DNA of 64,000 nucleotides from the NCBI RefSeq assembly GCF_002127325.2, contig NC_035443.2, positions 30,617,930 to 30,681,929 of the forward strand, in the 5' to 3' direction. Under the pieces are notes generated by a model. The model ran no database searches, was not told the origin of the DNA, and worked only from the letters and a program-made list of their open reading frames with translations. This DNA comes from Helianthus annuus (taxonomy: Eukaryota > Streptophyta > Magnoliopsida > Asterales > Asteraceae). Shown here piece by piece: positions 45,280 to 56,730 of the stretch; within the stretch, counting starts at the first letter, position 1, and each line of letters starts with the position of its first letter. A program made the position numbers and the translations under genes.

Positions 45280-47802
45280 TGTCACACCCCCAAAATCCAC
45301 ACGCGGAGTATCACCGCTTGGGAGCGTGACTGACCAGGATCAAGCCACCAATCATATTGAACATGTAATTAATATTAAGTAAAATAAATGTAAACCATCC
45401 ATTCATTACGATAGGTGTTCAAAACATAATCATAGTTTCAAAGTGTAGCGGAAGCATAGTAAATAAACCATCAATAGTTAATAGTTTTAAATGTCATAAT
45501 AGTTCAACATAGAAACCACGATCCTTGCCCACAACGACCCGCTTCTCCAGTGCAAGCTCCAAGTACCTAACGATCTGCAAGGCATGTAACAGAATGATCA
45601 ACAAACTAGTTGAGCGAGTTCACAGTAAGTAAATGCGTAACAGTAAATAACGGGTGGCTCTACAGGGCCAATAGTAAGTTATACAGGTGGGGGCTTCCCA
45701 TGTTATGTGACCACTAGACTATCGTATCTATAAGTATCCTTCACAACCGAGGATAGTGATCAGTATAGGTATCCTGCACATCCGAGGATAGTGATCAGTA
45801 TAAGTATCCTTCACAACCGAGGATAGTGATCAGTATAAGTATCCTTCACAACCGAGGATAGTGATCAGTATAAGTATCCTTCACAACCGAGGATAGTGAT
45901 CAGTATAAGTATCCTTCACATCCGAGGATAGTAATATGGTAGTCTAGTCATAGTGTCAGTAGTGTATCTATTCAACCTTATCCTTTCAATCCCATTCCCA
46001 ACACCCCGGGAATCCCATGCCTTGGTAAGAGTGTGAACTCACCTTGGTTTGCTCGGTATGCTAGGTTATGCACTCACAAGTAATTAATCACGTCCTAATG
46101 TATGCACGTATAACAAATCAGTTCATGTTCGCAATGATACGCATGCAATTTAATGTTCACATAACAGTCAGTTTGCATATCGGCACAACACGTATTATTT
46201 CACATTAAATCATCAGCGTGCATGAATACAATTATTAACACTCATCACCAAGCATGGCATGCCAAATAAATCAAACATATGTTCCATTATTCAAAGCATG
46301 TTCATAACCTACAATATCTTTCGAATCCACCCTTATCTTTCGACGCACATCTACCTTTCGGTTCATGTGTTATCTTTCGTCAAACAGTTATCTTTCGGTT
46401 CACAACTATGTTTCGTATAACTAACATCTTTCGGTCAAAGCTATCCTTCGGTCCCAACAACTATCTTTCGAGTAGCAAGTAACAACAACTATCTTTCGAG
46501 TAGCAAGTAACAACAACTATCTTTCGAGTGGCAAGTATCTTTCGGTTACAATCAGTTTTCATGCAAAAAGGCAGTTACCACACAACCCTAAATGAGCATC
46601 TGGCATCATAATTATAAACAACCAAACATGATCATCATCGAAGTCAACAACAATGGCCGACAACAACTTGATAAAACATTCAGCCAATTACTATGTTTTG
46701 ACCGTTTAATGATTGGACCGATTACAAAGCCAATGGCCTTAACTTGGCCGCCCACCCCACCAATTACAAAACAGCCACATCACCATACTTTGACATGAGA
46801 CTCCAATTTAATCATACAATTCTAAATGTTAATACACTAGCCGAATAGGAACAAGTAACCACATGCACTATCTGACAATTGCATCACTAATCCTAACACT
46901 ATTGGACCTCATATTTCATCAAAGCACATGCATGACATAGATGAATTATTGTTCTGATTGCACAATTATTACAATACACATGTAGGCACTTTGTACGCAT
47001 AACAAGATCGAATAGTAGGGTACTATGAAAACAACTACAAACCGCAAACTCAATCCAATTCCAAAAACATACACCTACACTTTTGTCGATCACAGTCACA
47101 CATAAACAAGATCATCATTACGAAATAACAAATATGATAATTACTAACCAATGAGCTCGATCTAATTGGATGATGCCTCGAAGGGGGGGGGTGTCCACTG
47201 CCGTCGCACATCAAGTGAGGGGAATTAAGTTTTTAGGGTTTGCAAACTGACAAGGGTTGCAATATGTCTATGTATTCACGTATACATAGAAAGAGGGGGT
47301 TTTGGGCCAAGTTTCATTGAGTTTGGGTCGGTTCCAATATTAAATCGATGCTGGGCCCAAGCCCATTCCATGTTTTCGTTGGCAATATGGTGGACGAAGA
47401 CACATAGGGTGTTTTCGGCCATAATGTTTTCGGATGGGTTAGAGTATTGGCCAAAGTTCCATTGTTTAAAAAGCATAAAATATCGCCACCATATCTTAAA
47501 CATATACAAATAATGCACATCAAGTATATATATAATTAAAACACAGTTAATACCCATCAAGTATAACATACCAACTACAATACGATCTAACATATTACAA
47601 CGCGTCCGGTTGTGAAACAAACAAGTCGTGTAACAGACAATCTAAACAATTGACGCGCAATTAATGCGAAGATGGAATTCTTAGAAACTCGAGTTGTCAC
47701 ATTATCCCCAACTTGAAAGAAATTTCGTCCCGAAATTTGGTACGCACTCACTGAGGAAGCTAGGTAAGTTGTATCGTTCACTGGTTTTCCTGGGGTGTCA
47801 CA
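45280..47802 (-). repeat. 5' LTR of Tekay element (2,523 bp)
   Basis: Matches 38279-40800 apart from one base in a G run, as far as I can read. Confidence 0.97.
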
Positions 47803-49609
47803 CCTAAGATTTTCATTCACCTCTTTAATGTTAGCAAATGCAATAATACAATTGTCTGAACACAGTTTTTCAAGAACTTGAGGTGATACCTTAGCAACAG
47901 CCATCATGGCACAATCACATTGATGATCTTCTTCTTCATCAGCTCTCTCTTCTTCCTCACCAGCTTTCTTCAAATCTTCTTTCTCTTTGCCATCTTTGGA
48001 CCAAGGGTCGGTCAGTGGTTCAATCAGGGTTTCTGAGTTTTCTTCCAGCAGTAGTTCACCAGCAACTGCATCCACTGTTTCAGCACTTAGCTGTTCTTCT
48101 TCAGTTTCAACCCCTTCTGGTATTGATTCTAATGCCATCAAACAAAATTCATCATCAAAAGCATCATTAGAAGCATAGAGAGCAAAATTTTCATCACCAA
48201 GTTCATCAGGCATGCTGCTCCAATCAACAAAGCCTTGTGTGAAAAAGCTTTGCTGATCTGGTTGTGTCACTGTTGGAGCAGCTTGTTGAGGTGCAACAGG
48301 TTGCACTTGTGCCTGAGGAACAGGGGTTTGAACATACTGAATTTGTGGAACAGTGGTTTGAACATAATGCACAGGCACAGGGGTTGCAGCATAATGAGCG
48401 GTGTTAATATGTGCTGCAGGGGCATATTGGGTATAGTGCACAGTGTTTTGTTGTTGTGGTCTAGGGTTTGAGCCAGGGTGAGTGACTATGGGACCAGTGG
48501 TTTGACTCCTACATTCCCTAGCAAAGTGACCTAGCCTATTACACTTGTAACACTTGATTTTTGACTTATCCAACCCCACCCTTAAATTCCCATGAAGCCC
48601 TGGGAATTTTCTCCCTGTTCTTTTGTAGAATTTGCTTGTTCTAACACTAAGCAAAGCCAATTGATGCAAGATGTCCATCTCTTCTAAGTCAATGGGATCA
48701 AAATGTTGCAAATCATTCAGCTCAAAGCACAAATTATCTGACATCTGGTTTTCAGTATTTGCAGTGAAAGCATAATTTGCAGAGTGAGGATCAGAGTTGT
48801 TAAAATTACCCCCAGCAGTTATATCAATAAAGTGATCATAACTCTAATCCTTACTGCTGCTACCAGATTATTCCTGACCAAACAGAGCTGTGCTGCCAAA
48901 TGAATAGTCATTAGCAACTTTACCAGACTCTTGCAACTTCCTTTTCTGGTTTAACTCCCTTTCATAGGTCAGGAGTCTACCATGGAGTTGGGTCAGGGTT
49001 AGATCTTTGAATTCAGCTGAATTTCTGGTGACAAAAGCAATTGTGTCCCATTTTTTCTGGCAGTGATCTAAGGAACCTGCTATTTTGGGTTGCATTTGGA
49101 AATGTAACCTTAACAAGCCTTAGTTCACTGATGAGACAACTGAAACATTCAAATTGTTGGGTTAATGATTCCCCTTTGATGTAACAAAATGTTTCATACT
49201 GCTGATTCAGAATTTCCCTGTTGTTTTCAATGACCTCTTCCGTTCCCCCGAATTGTTCCTTTAATGCATCCCACAATTCTTTGGCACTGTTACAATGTAA
49301 CAGCCCAGCATAGATTTCGTTGGGTAGTGCAGAGGCTATGATGCTAAACGCTTTGGCATCAAGTTCGAACTTCTGAAAATCCAATTCAGTGTAATTTTCA
49401 TTTGGTTTAGGAACGAATTTTTTAGTGTCCTCTGCGCTTGGCACCATAGGAACATGAGGACCGAAAACGATAGACCTCTAACATCCAGTGTTTTGTTGAG
49501 CGAGGATGTGACTCATCCTTCGCTCCCAGATGTTGTACTCATTTCTTTTAAGCATAGGTGGTTTAAACAAAGAGCCAATGTTATTTTTATCATCTTGTGA
49601 TTGCGACAT
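47803..49609 (-). pseudogene. gag: SIRE Gag, N-terminal part, cut by Tekay insertion
   Basis: ATG at 49607-49609 opens MSQSQDDKNNIGSLFKPP, then KRNEYNIWERRMSHIL, typical of copia Gag. A TAG at about 49482 and a frameshift near 49090 interrupt the UBN2 domain (ELWDALKEQFGGTEEVIENN; LTLTQLHGRLLTYERELNQK). Two stops lie between 48868 and 48744. Then comes the CCHC knuckle CYKCNRLGHFAREC and a long Gln/Pro-rich and acidic spacer (EEEERADEEEDHQCDCAMMA). The Tekay insertion at 47803 stops it; the frame resumes at 38278. Confidence 0.87.
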
Positions 49610-49760
49610 CTTTCTGGTTGTTTTACAGGCACTGATTAATCAACTTTGTCGGTGATTAAACCTTGCTCTGTTTTTCGACAAACCGAACAAACGATCAGTA
49701 TCAACAATTTTGAGCTGAACTATTTACGTCAAAATGATTGTTAAATCAAATTTGACTGTC

Positions 49761-49775
49761 CAAGCTCTGATACCA
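49761..49775 (-). other. Primer binding site (tRNA-iMet type) of SIRE-type element
   Basis: Minus strand TGGTATCAGAGCTTG two bases after the 5' LTR. Confidence 0.95.
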
Positions 49776-49777
49776 AT

Positions 49778-50502
49778 TGTTAGGATCTGAGTTTGGATTG
49801 ATTGTAATTTGTGTTTGAATTTTGATGAACAAATGAAAGAGTAGTGCAGCGGAATTTAAATGGAATCAAACTTTTCACAATCAAACAGAAGAAATGCTTT
49901 CAATCATACATTTTCACCACTGAATCAAATGATTAAATTTAATTTTAAACTCCGATTACAATGTATGTATGATATGCAAACTCCCCCTCAGCCCGAGCTC
50001 AGTGTTTGTTCGTGCAGAAAGAAGATGGTGAAAGAGCTAACAGAACAGTACAGAGTACTGTTCTATTTATAGGCACTTGCAAACCACTGAGCATCTAAGC
50101 TGACGTCACCATGAAAGTGACATCTAACCTCCTAACAAACTCTAACCTCTGATCTATACAAACACTGCTATGCTAACTACTGATATTACATTTATAAAGC
50201 AAATATAAACTGCTGCTGCATCCTTCCACTGCTGTGAACCCAGTAGTACTTGTCATGATCAGTAGTTCTTGAACCAAGGCAGTAGATTGAGCAGCAGAGC
50301 TTTAGTTCTTCAATCAGTCCTTAACTTGATCAGCAGTTGTAGGTCAGCAGTTTGCATGATCAGCAGATAGGAGGTCAGCAGATGTTGAAACCACTTTCAA
50401 GGGGAGAGACTTGCAATCAAACATCTGTTTATTCTGGATCCACTGCCCTGATCCAGTTTTGGCTTTCATTATCTGTTCCTTTGGTAGGGTTCAATCCCAA
50501 CA
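49778..50502 (-). repeat. 5' LTR of SIRE-type element (725 bp)
   Basis: Differs from 21418-22128 by about seven substitutions and a 14-bp insertion near 50337. TATA box at 50063-50071 (minus). Confidence 0.95.
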
Positions 50503-50507
50503 GCTGG

Positions 50508-51146
50508 TAAACCGTAAAAAATAAACGTAAAAACGTTGAACCACATACGCGCGTTGCAGCATGTTAACTCGTAAAATTTAGAACGAATCGTAAAACGATA
50601 AATTTGTAAAAGATGTAAAATATGGGACCAAAGTTAAAAGTGGAAAAGTGTTTGGGTTAAAAATAGAAAATGTTTGTAACAAATATGTAACAGATGAAAA
50701 CTATATGGTTAAAAGTGTAAAATTTGAAAACTATAAGAGTTATAAAAGGATGAGAACAATTGGGGTTAAAAGTATAAAAGTAAATCAAACTTAAAAGTGT
50801 AAAAAAAAAGTCGATAACTTGAATAGTGTTTGTTTGAGAGGAGTTTCTTTGTGCAAATTAATATATAGGGACTAAAGTTGTAAGTGAAAAAGTGTAGGGT
50901 TAAAAATATAAAATGTTTGTGACAAATATGTAAAGATAAAAAGTATGGAGTTAAATTTGTAAAAGATGAAAACTATAAAGTTTATGTAAAAGATGAAAAC
51001 TATTGGGAATTAAAGTATAAAAAATATAAAAGATAAAAAAACAAAGAGGTTAAAAGTAAATAAAAGTGTAAAAAAAAGTTATAAAAACCAAACAAAATTG
51101 AATAGTGTTTGTTTGAGAGGACATTATCTTTTTTGTAAATTAATAC
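50508..51146. repeat. Two diverged tandem units rich in TTAAAAGTGTAAAA
   Basis: Landmarks such as AAAATGTTTGTNACAAATAT (50656, 50908) and GTGTTTGTTTGAGAGGA (50827, 51107) recur after 250-280 bp. No gene. Confidence 0.7.
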
Positions 51147-51762
51147 ATAGGAAAGACCATGTGTAGTGGTAAAGTCAATGTTCTCACACCCGAACTGGCC
51201 CGGCCGACCAGTCAGGCCGGATTCACTGCTTACGTCGGGTCGGTTCACCCCAACAACCCGTTTTTGCAGTTGGCCGGTGGTTCTAAAACATTATTAAAAC
51301 TCAAATATTTATTAAAATTTTAAATATGTATATATTATTTAAGAAATTATCCGGTTCTAATAATAATATATTTGGTGTGCCGGGACCCACACCGGCTAAA
51401 CATCTTTGAACTTTTTTTTATATTAGGGTTAACCATTTGTTAAAAAAAATCACTCATAATATAGCCCTAACACTTTTAATGCTTCTAGTTCTAACCATTT
51501 AGAGGTGAATTTTATTATAAAACTAAAACATTATTTAACAATCAAATATTTGCTAAAATTTTAAATATGTATATATTATTTAAGAAATTATCCAGTTCAA
51601 CTGGTCGGACCGGTCTAACGATGAACCGTTAAGGCATTTGATTCGATGTCCGATCCAGTTTTAAAAACACTGGGTGAAGCCTCATAACCCCCATAAGGGG
51701 ATGTCATGTGACAACTAGCAAAACAATTGAAATGTGGAGGGGTTATATAATATGTGTGTATA
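51147..51762. other. Intergenic DNA with a 70-bp direct repeat
   Basis: AATATGTATATATTATTTAA and neighbouring bases recur at 51285-51355 and 51522-51598, with CCGGTY-rich segments beside them. No supported gene; the minus ORF at 51000-51248 is low complexity. Confidence 0.6.
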
Positions 51763-51770
51763 GTGGATGA

Positions 51771-51957
51771 CAGGGGTAGCTTCTAGTGGGTCGAAGGGGG
51801 CGGCCGACCCCCCAAACTTTTCGCTCAGTAGTGGAGAGTATGTAGTTTTCGTATAGAAATTTTTGGATATATACGTTTTCGACCCCCCGATTGTATAGAA
51901 ATTTTTGGGTATATACATTTTTGACAACTCGGTCGGAAATCTCACGCTTCACCACTG
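51771..51957 (-). mobile_element. hAT-type MITE, 187 bp
   Basis: Plus strand CAGGGGTAGC...TTCACCACTG; flanks GTGGATGA (51763-51770) and GTGGATGG (51958-51965) match 7 of 8. Related inside to 11922-12060, in the opposite orientation. Confidence 0.85.
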
Positions 51958-52027
51958 GTGGATGGAGCTCCATAACCTTCCTACCAACGGTCCAAAATAT
52001 CAAAACTCTTGCCATTGTTGTCGTTAT

Positions 52028-53564
52028 CAGGGCCGACCCTAAGGGTGGGTGAGGAGGACCACCGGCCAGGGCACGTTTTATCCTGGGGCACATTTAGAAA
52101 AAGAAATCCTACTTATATATGTATATAAAATATGGGTCAGGATTTAGAGAGAACGGTGAAAAGTGTGAGAACGGTGACAACGATTTTGGTGGTGACATGT
52201 GGCATTGATGTTAAATTACATTAAGGGATAATATTGTCAAAAAAACCCACTCACATGAACTGGATGTTCAAATAAAACGTCATAAAAGCACCCAATTCAG
52301 AAAAACGCCATGAAAATACCCAGTTAAAACGCCATAAAACACTCAAAAAAGCTATGTTATGCACGCACAAAAAAAAGCTATTTTTTAGCTATAATTTACA
52401 ACAGCTCAAAAAACCCATTTTTTTAACCATATAGCTCAAAAAATGTGCGTGTAAGTTTATTTGTGCTGATTTTTGGGCGGTTTATGTGTCTAACCGCCTA
52501 AATTAATATTTTTTGAGCTCAGAAAAATCATAATTTGTACTAGCGTAAAACGCCATAAAACACCCAGTTCAGAAAAACGCAATGAAAAAACTTGGTTGAA
52601 AACGCCATAAAACACTCAGTTCAGAAAAACACCATGAAGATACATAGTTACAACGCCATAAAAACACCTAGTTCATAAAAACGCCATGAAAATACCTAGT
52701 CTAAAACGCCTTAAAACACTCAGTTCAGAAAAACGCCATAAAACCTAGTTAATTTTTTTTCGAAAAGTATATCAATAGTATACTCGTTGAAAAGATAAAA
52801 AAAAACGCTGAGTTTTATGGTATAATTTTTTTTTTCGAAAAATAACCACGTATAAAAAAGTTATTGTCGTTTAAATATGATGGGGGAAAATAATATGTGA
52901 TTAGCATGTGCACCTTTGTTTGGATCTTTCTATTTTACATCTCCTGGTAGTTCCAATGCCCCTATTATTTACAAAAATGGCACCGCATTAATCTCAGCCA
53001 CAAACCACTAAGATCTTGTGGCCGAGAATCGTTCTCACCGTTCTCACATTTTGAGGCGTTCTCTCCTAATCATTTTCCTATAAAATATTATCAAACCTAA
53101 AATATATCAAAATATTCATGTGGCTCAGCTAGTTTAAGCGTTTAGTGCTATGTTTGGAGCACATCCCTTAGCTCTGCTTTTTTGTTCTTTCATACTTACC
53201 ATATATGCTTGTTTTGGATATAAAAGGAAATGGATATTTACTAACTTTTAAAAATAAACCAAAATACTCCATGGTCCATGGCAGACTTTAGCACATCTGC
53301 TTAGGGTTCCAGATCACTAGTTTATGTGGATTAAATTAATTTTTTTTAAAGAGAGCTTCTATCGGTTAGCTATTAGCCTATTACGACATATTATTCACTT
53401 ATTCGAATACAATGATTTTTATCATTTTGGTAATTGTAATGTTTATTGCTATAACTTTAATCATTGTTTAAAGAAAATACTTTACATTATCTATTTAATT
53501 AAGGCCTTAGAGGCACGTTTTTCCGAGCTTGAACAGGGGACCTGGATTCTCAGGACCGGCCCTG
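52028..53564. mobile_element. hAT-type non-autonomous element, TSD GTCGTTAT
   Basis: Starts CAGGGCCGACCCTAAGG and ends CAGGACCGGCCCTG, with perfect 8-bp duplication GTCGTTAT at 52020-52027 and 53565-53572. No transposase. A 950-bp foldback element is nested at 52131-53080. Confidence 0.9.
52131..53080. mobile_element. Foldback element of the TAGGGT family, 950 bp
   Basis: About 50-bp terminal inverted repeats (left GTGTGAGAACGGTGACAACG; right inverse GTGAGAACGGTGAGAACG). TAAAA flanks both sides. The interior has an array of AAACGCCATNAAAANAC repeats (about 52270-52745), and 52745-52875 is related to the foldback family at 59285-60286. Confidence 0.8.
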
Positions 53565-53572
53565 GTCGTTAT

Positions 53573-54585
53573 ACTAATCGCGAAAGTCGAAAAATCCAGC
53601 CCATAACGCCTAGGGGCGGTGTGGCCCGATACCATGATGGGGATCACGGCAAGATCGCACTCCAGTACGCAAGGCCTAGTAGAGGCCTAGTAGAAAGTAA
53701 ACAAAGATGGAAAATTTTACTTTGGTACTTTGAGTTGAAACTTGAAACCATACCGTGTAACGCGTTAAGTCAACTTTAGTAAACATATATAAGCATTTAC
53801 CTTTTTACACGTGAACCTTTGCACGTGTAACCTCACTTGTTTCCATGTTCTCCAACTGTTTTTCTTTAACGGGTTCTCTAACTATTGGTCTTAGTATTTT
53901 CACCCTATAAAATAATTAAATATATCATTTTTAATATAAGAGTCATTTTATTTAAAGTATATTTTTATCTTTCTATAACTTCACATATAATATTTTGGGT
54001 ATGTTTGACAAAATTAGCTGATGGCTAGTGACTGAAAGCTGGAATCTGGTAGCTGGTAGATAGAAGCTGTAGCTTTTTAGATATATTTGGTATTTAGCAC
54101 AATAGCTGGAACTTTTAATAAAATATATAAAATGATCAAAATGGACATAACTAAAAATTTAAAAAGTTTGTGCATTAAAAAGTTCATTATCTTTAAAGGT
54201 TAAAACAATCATTTTTTTCCCTAAAAGCTTGTAGCTCATTCTAAACGATACTATATGTAAATCACAAAACGTTGTTAATTGTTATCTTATAACTTAAATA
54301 AAAACAATCGGCTCAATTTGTGATAAAACCTATAGTAACATTTAACTAAAAATAAATGCATTGCAACAATGTATTCGAGTTTGCATAGAAACATTATATA
54401 CATAGGTATAATAGTCGGCTCATAAGGTGCAATTTATAAATTTTAGATGCAAAAAACCTTTACGTTTACATCATATATGTGTGATGTGACTAATTACAAA
54501 GTTTAGTTTTTTTAGTTTGTACTCACAGTAAAATTCGTTTATGTTTTTATGTTTTAATTTAATATAAACTTTATAAAAATAAGAG
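53573..54585. other. Intergenic DNA, no clear gene
   Basis: 53573-53760 is GC-richer (CCCATAACGCCTAGGGGCGG) and may be a MITE fragment. 54000-54250 has GTTTGACAAAATTAGCTGAT and AGCTGNTAGCTG motifs of a decayed MITE. The plus ORF 53324-53779 crosses the hAT boundary and is chance. Confidence 0.5.
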
Positions 54586-54866
54586 TAAGTTACTTTTTGA
54601 GTCCCTGTGTTTTAGTGGTTTTAACCACTTGAGTCCAAAATCAAAAAGTTTAACGCCCTGAGTCCCTAGTCATTTATTTTATAACGTTTTGAGTCCAATT
54701 TTGTTCATTTTATAACGATTTGAGTCCAAAAAATTGGACTCAAATGTTAAAATTTGGACTCAAATGGTTAATGAAAATGCTTATAGAGACTCGGGTCGTT
54801 AAACTTTTTACTTTTGGACTCAACTAGTTAAAACCACTAAAACACACGGACTTAAAAAGTAATTTA
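54586..54866. mobile_element. Foldback MITE, about 281 bp
   Basis: Arms of about 100 bp pair: left TTTTAGTGGTTTTAACCACT, right inverse TTTTAGTGGTTTTAACTAGT, with GAGTCCAAAA repeats. No target duplication assigned. Confidence 0.8.
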
Positions 54867-54902
54867 TTAAACCGTATTTCATACAATTTAGTATATTGCA
54901 TA

Positions 54903-55107
54903 TAACCAACTGGGGTAGCTCAGTTGGCCACCGACACCCATATTCCAACACTTGGATCGTTGGGGTCTCCGGTTCGGGACGTGGCAACCCCACCTCTCTC
55001 GAACCCTAAGTGTTGGGAGGGTATTTGCCGCCGGGGATCCTTGTCGGGTGGTGAACTGGGAGGGGGGATCCCCTCCGCAGTCAGGGGTACCGTGCACCTA
55101 CCCTTTT
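54903..55107 (+). mobile_element. tRNA-derived SINE, 16-bp TSD
   Basis: A-box GGTAGCTCAGTTGG and a degenerate B-box GGTTCGGGACG lie at tRNA-like spacing at the 5' end; the tail is a T run. TTTAGTATATTGCATA is duplicated exactly at 54887-54902 and 55108-55123. The body resembles 59411-59616. ORFs over it are shadows. Confidence 0.92.
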
Positions 55108-55213
55108 TTTAGTATATTGCATACGATTCAAGTTTTACAACAAAGTTGTATCAACACAAAAATAAAAATAAAAACAAAACAAAAAATTATTAAACATATT
55201 ATATACTATAAAT

Positions 55214-55584
55214 TAGGGTAAGGATAGTGTAAAAAGTGCTCAAAGTGTGAGAAGTGTATTATAACACTATATATAATACTATATAACACCATATAAACAC
55301 CGTATAACAATATGTAACACCATATAATACCATATAACACTATGTAACACTATATATCATTATATAACAAATATAACACTATACATCTATCATAGACATG
55401 CTATCAGACAACCTATAGTGTTATATTTGTTATATAATGATATATAGTGTTACATAGTGTTATATGGTATTATATGGTGTTACATATTGTTATACGGTGC
55501 TTATATGGTGTTATATAGTATTATATATAGTGTTATAATACACTTCTCACACTTTGAGCACTTTTTACAGGATCCTCTACCCTA
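55214..55584. mobile_element. 371-bp near-perfect palindromic MITE
   Basis: Left arm 55214-55383 and right arm 55414-55584 pair over about 170 bp with few mismatches, around a 30-bp loop. Ends TAGGGTAAGGATAGTG and inverse; TAAAT flanks both sides. Interior is ATATAACACTATATA-type repeats. Confidence 0.93.
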
Positions 55585-56399
55585 TAAATTATATACATTA
55601 TTAGCTATTGATGGTTGTATTTTGTGTATTAAGAGTAGTACAATGCTTTTTTTCTATTTTTTGCCATGTTTCTTAGCCTTTACACTTTAAGCAACATTTA
55701 TAGGCATTAGTAGTTGTAACATTTGCAATGAGGGCGGTATGATGGTATTAAGCAAACTGTGGTCTGATACAAATGAACATATGGGACACGTGCCCTGCCA
55801 GCTTTCATGTTGTTCACTTTTATGTTCACTATACAACTGTTTAAAGCTAAAAAAAACCCATAGGCTCCAATGTCTTCCTCATTTGTGCTTTACACCGCCT
55901 TGCTCTCTCGATTTCTATTATGTTACCAACCGGTCACCGGTGACCGTTTCGTCATCGATGATGGTGACCAGCTGTACACGGTTGTTGTTTTTGGGGTTTT
56001 GAAGGTGAGATGATGATCGAGTGCTTCTCCCCTGAATCCTCTTGGGATTTCGGCGATGATAGTGTCTGCTATTTGGCATGGCAACTCCGGTTGCAGCCAT
56101 AGCGTCACTGAGTCGTGCTTTTTTGTGAACCACGATGACTAAAATGGCGTGTCTCTCGCCGGAAATGGAGAAAGAAACTCAAAAGGAGCGGAGGCAATGG
56201 GTTGTGTTTGCCACTCCGTGAGACTGCCGGAAATGGCGTGTCTCTCGCCGGAGTTGGGGCCGGTGTCTATATTGATGGTTGCAATCTATGTATGGTTGTT
56301 GGGAAAAAAATTGGTAGTGGTTTTAATGAAATGAGGTGTTTTAAGTAAAGGTGGGCAAGTACGTGACTGACTGACGAGAAGCATAAGGCTACCAATAGT
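55585..56399. other. Unassigned, GC-richer intergenic DNA
   Basis: Contains a perfect 16-bp palindrome CGGTCACCGGTGACCG (55931-55946) and a duplicated AATGGCGTGTCTCTCGCCGG (56142, 56230). Short ORFs exist in several frames but none shows a family. It may be a decayed gene fragment or an uncharacterised element. Confidence 0.4.
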
Positions 56400-56730
56400 G
56401 TTGTAAGAATCGTTAGGCGCTAGTCGGGCGGTGGGGTACCGACTAGCGATTAATCGAGATTAATAGGGATTAATTGAAATTAATCGGATCGAGATTTTTA
56501 TATGTAGTTTTCTAAAGTAGACATGCTTTAACCCCTCATTGACCCATTCTTTTAAGTAATTGGAAGGAATTTATAAGGTTTGGTCGAAATTTAGCCGGCT
56601 TCTGGCAAAATTTTGGCTAGAATAGAACCGCCATTGACCGCCTAACGATTAATCGGCCATTAATCGATGAACCTCCTATTAGTGATTAATCGATGACTAA
56701 TCGGAGATTAGTCGGTATTTTTACAACCAT
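56400..56730. repeat. Dispersed repeat rich in CGATTAATCG
   Basis: Ends GTTGTAAGAATCG and ATTTTTACAAC form short terminal inverted repeats. About ten GATTAATCG/GACTAATCG motifs lie inside. No ORF. Confidence 0.65.

Larger units (their letters stand above)
38279..47802 (-). mobile_element. Tekay-type Ty3 chromovirus, TSD CCTAA, nearly identical LTRs
   Basis: LTRs 38279-40800 and 45280-47802; CCTAA duplicated at 38274-38278 and 47803-47807. iMet primer site, GGGGGG polypurine tract and a C-terminal chromodomain-like segment (GPEYTWEREDQM) fit Tekay/Del. The only LTR difference I see is one extra G in a run (40179 versus 47180). Yet gag-pol is broken by many stops and frameshifts, and the RT catalytic pair is FIDA. 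It is the youngest insertion in the window and cannot have made its own RT in this form. Confidence 0.95.
21418..50502 (-). mobile_element. SIRE/Maximus-type copia element hosting two nested LTR elements
   Basis: LTRs of 711 and 725 bp, TSD GCTGG at 21413-21417 and 50503-50507, an iMet primer site and a polypurine tract define one insertion of 29,085 bp. Subtracting the nested elements 25801-32647 and 38279-47802 with their duplications leaves about 12.7 kb. Minus-strand order is gag, spacer with extra zinc knuckles, protease, integrase, RT-RNase H, then a third ORF of more than 1,300 codons. Long Gag spacer plus a third ORF after pol is the SIRE/Maximus layout. About seven substitutions and a 14-bp indel separate the LTRs. 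Confidence 0.93.

Noticed and set aside
53324..53779. Plus-strand ORF of 151 codons
   Set aside because: Crosses the right end and TSD of the hAT element at 53564; chance ORF.
54909..54980. tRNA gene
   Set aside because: tRNA-like A and B boxes but no cloverleaf; it is the head of a SINE with a 16-bp TSD.
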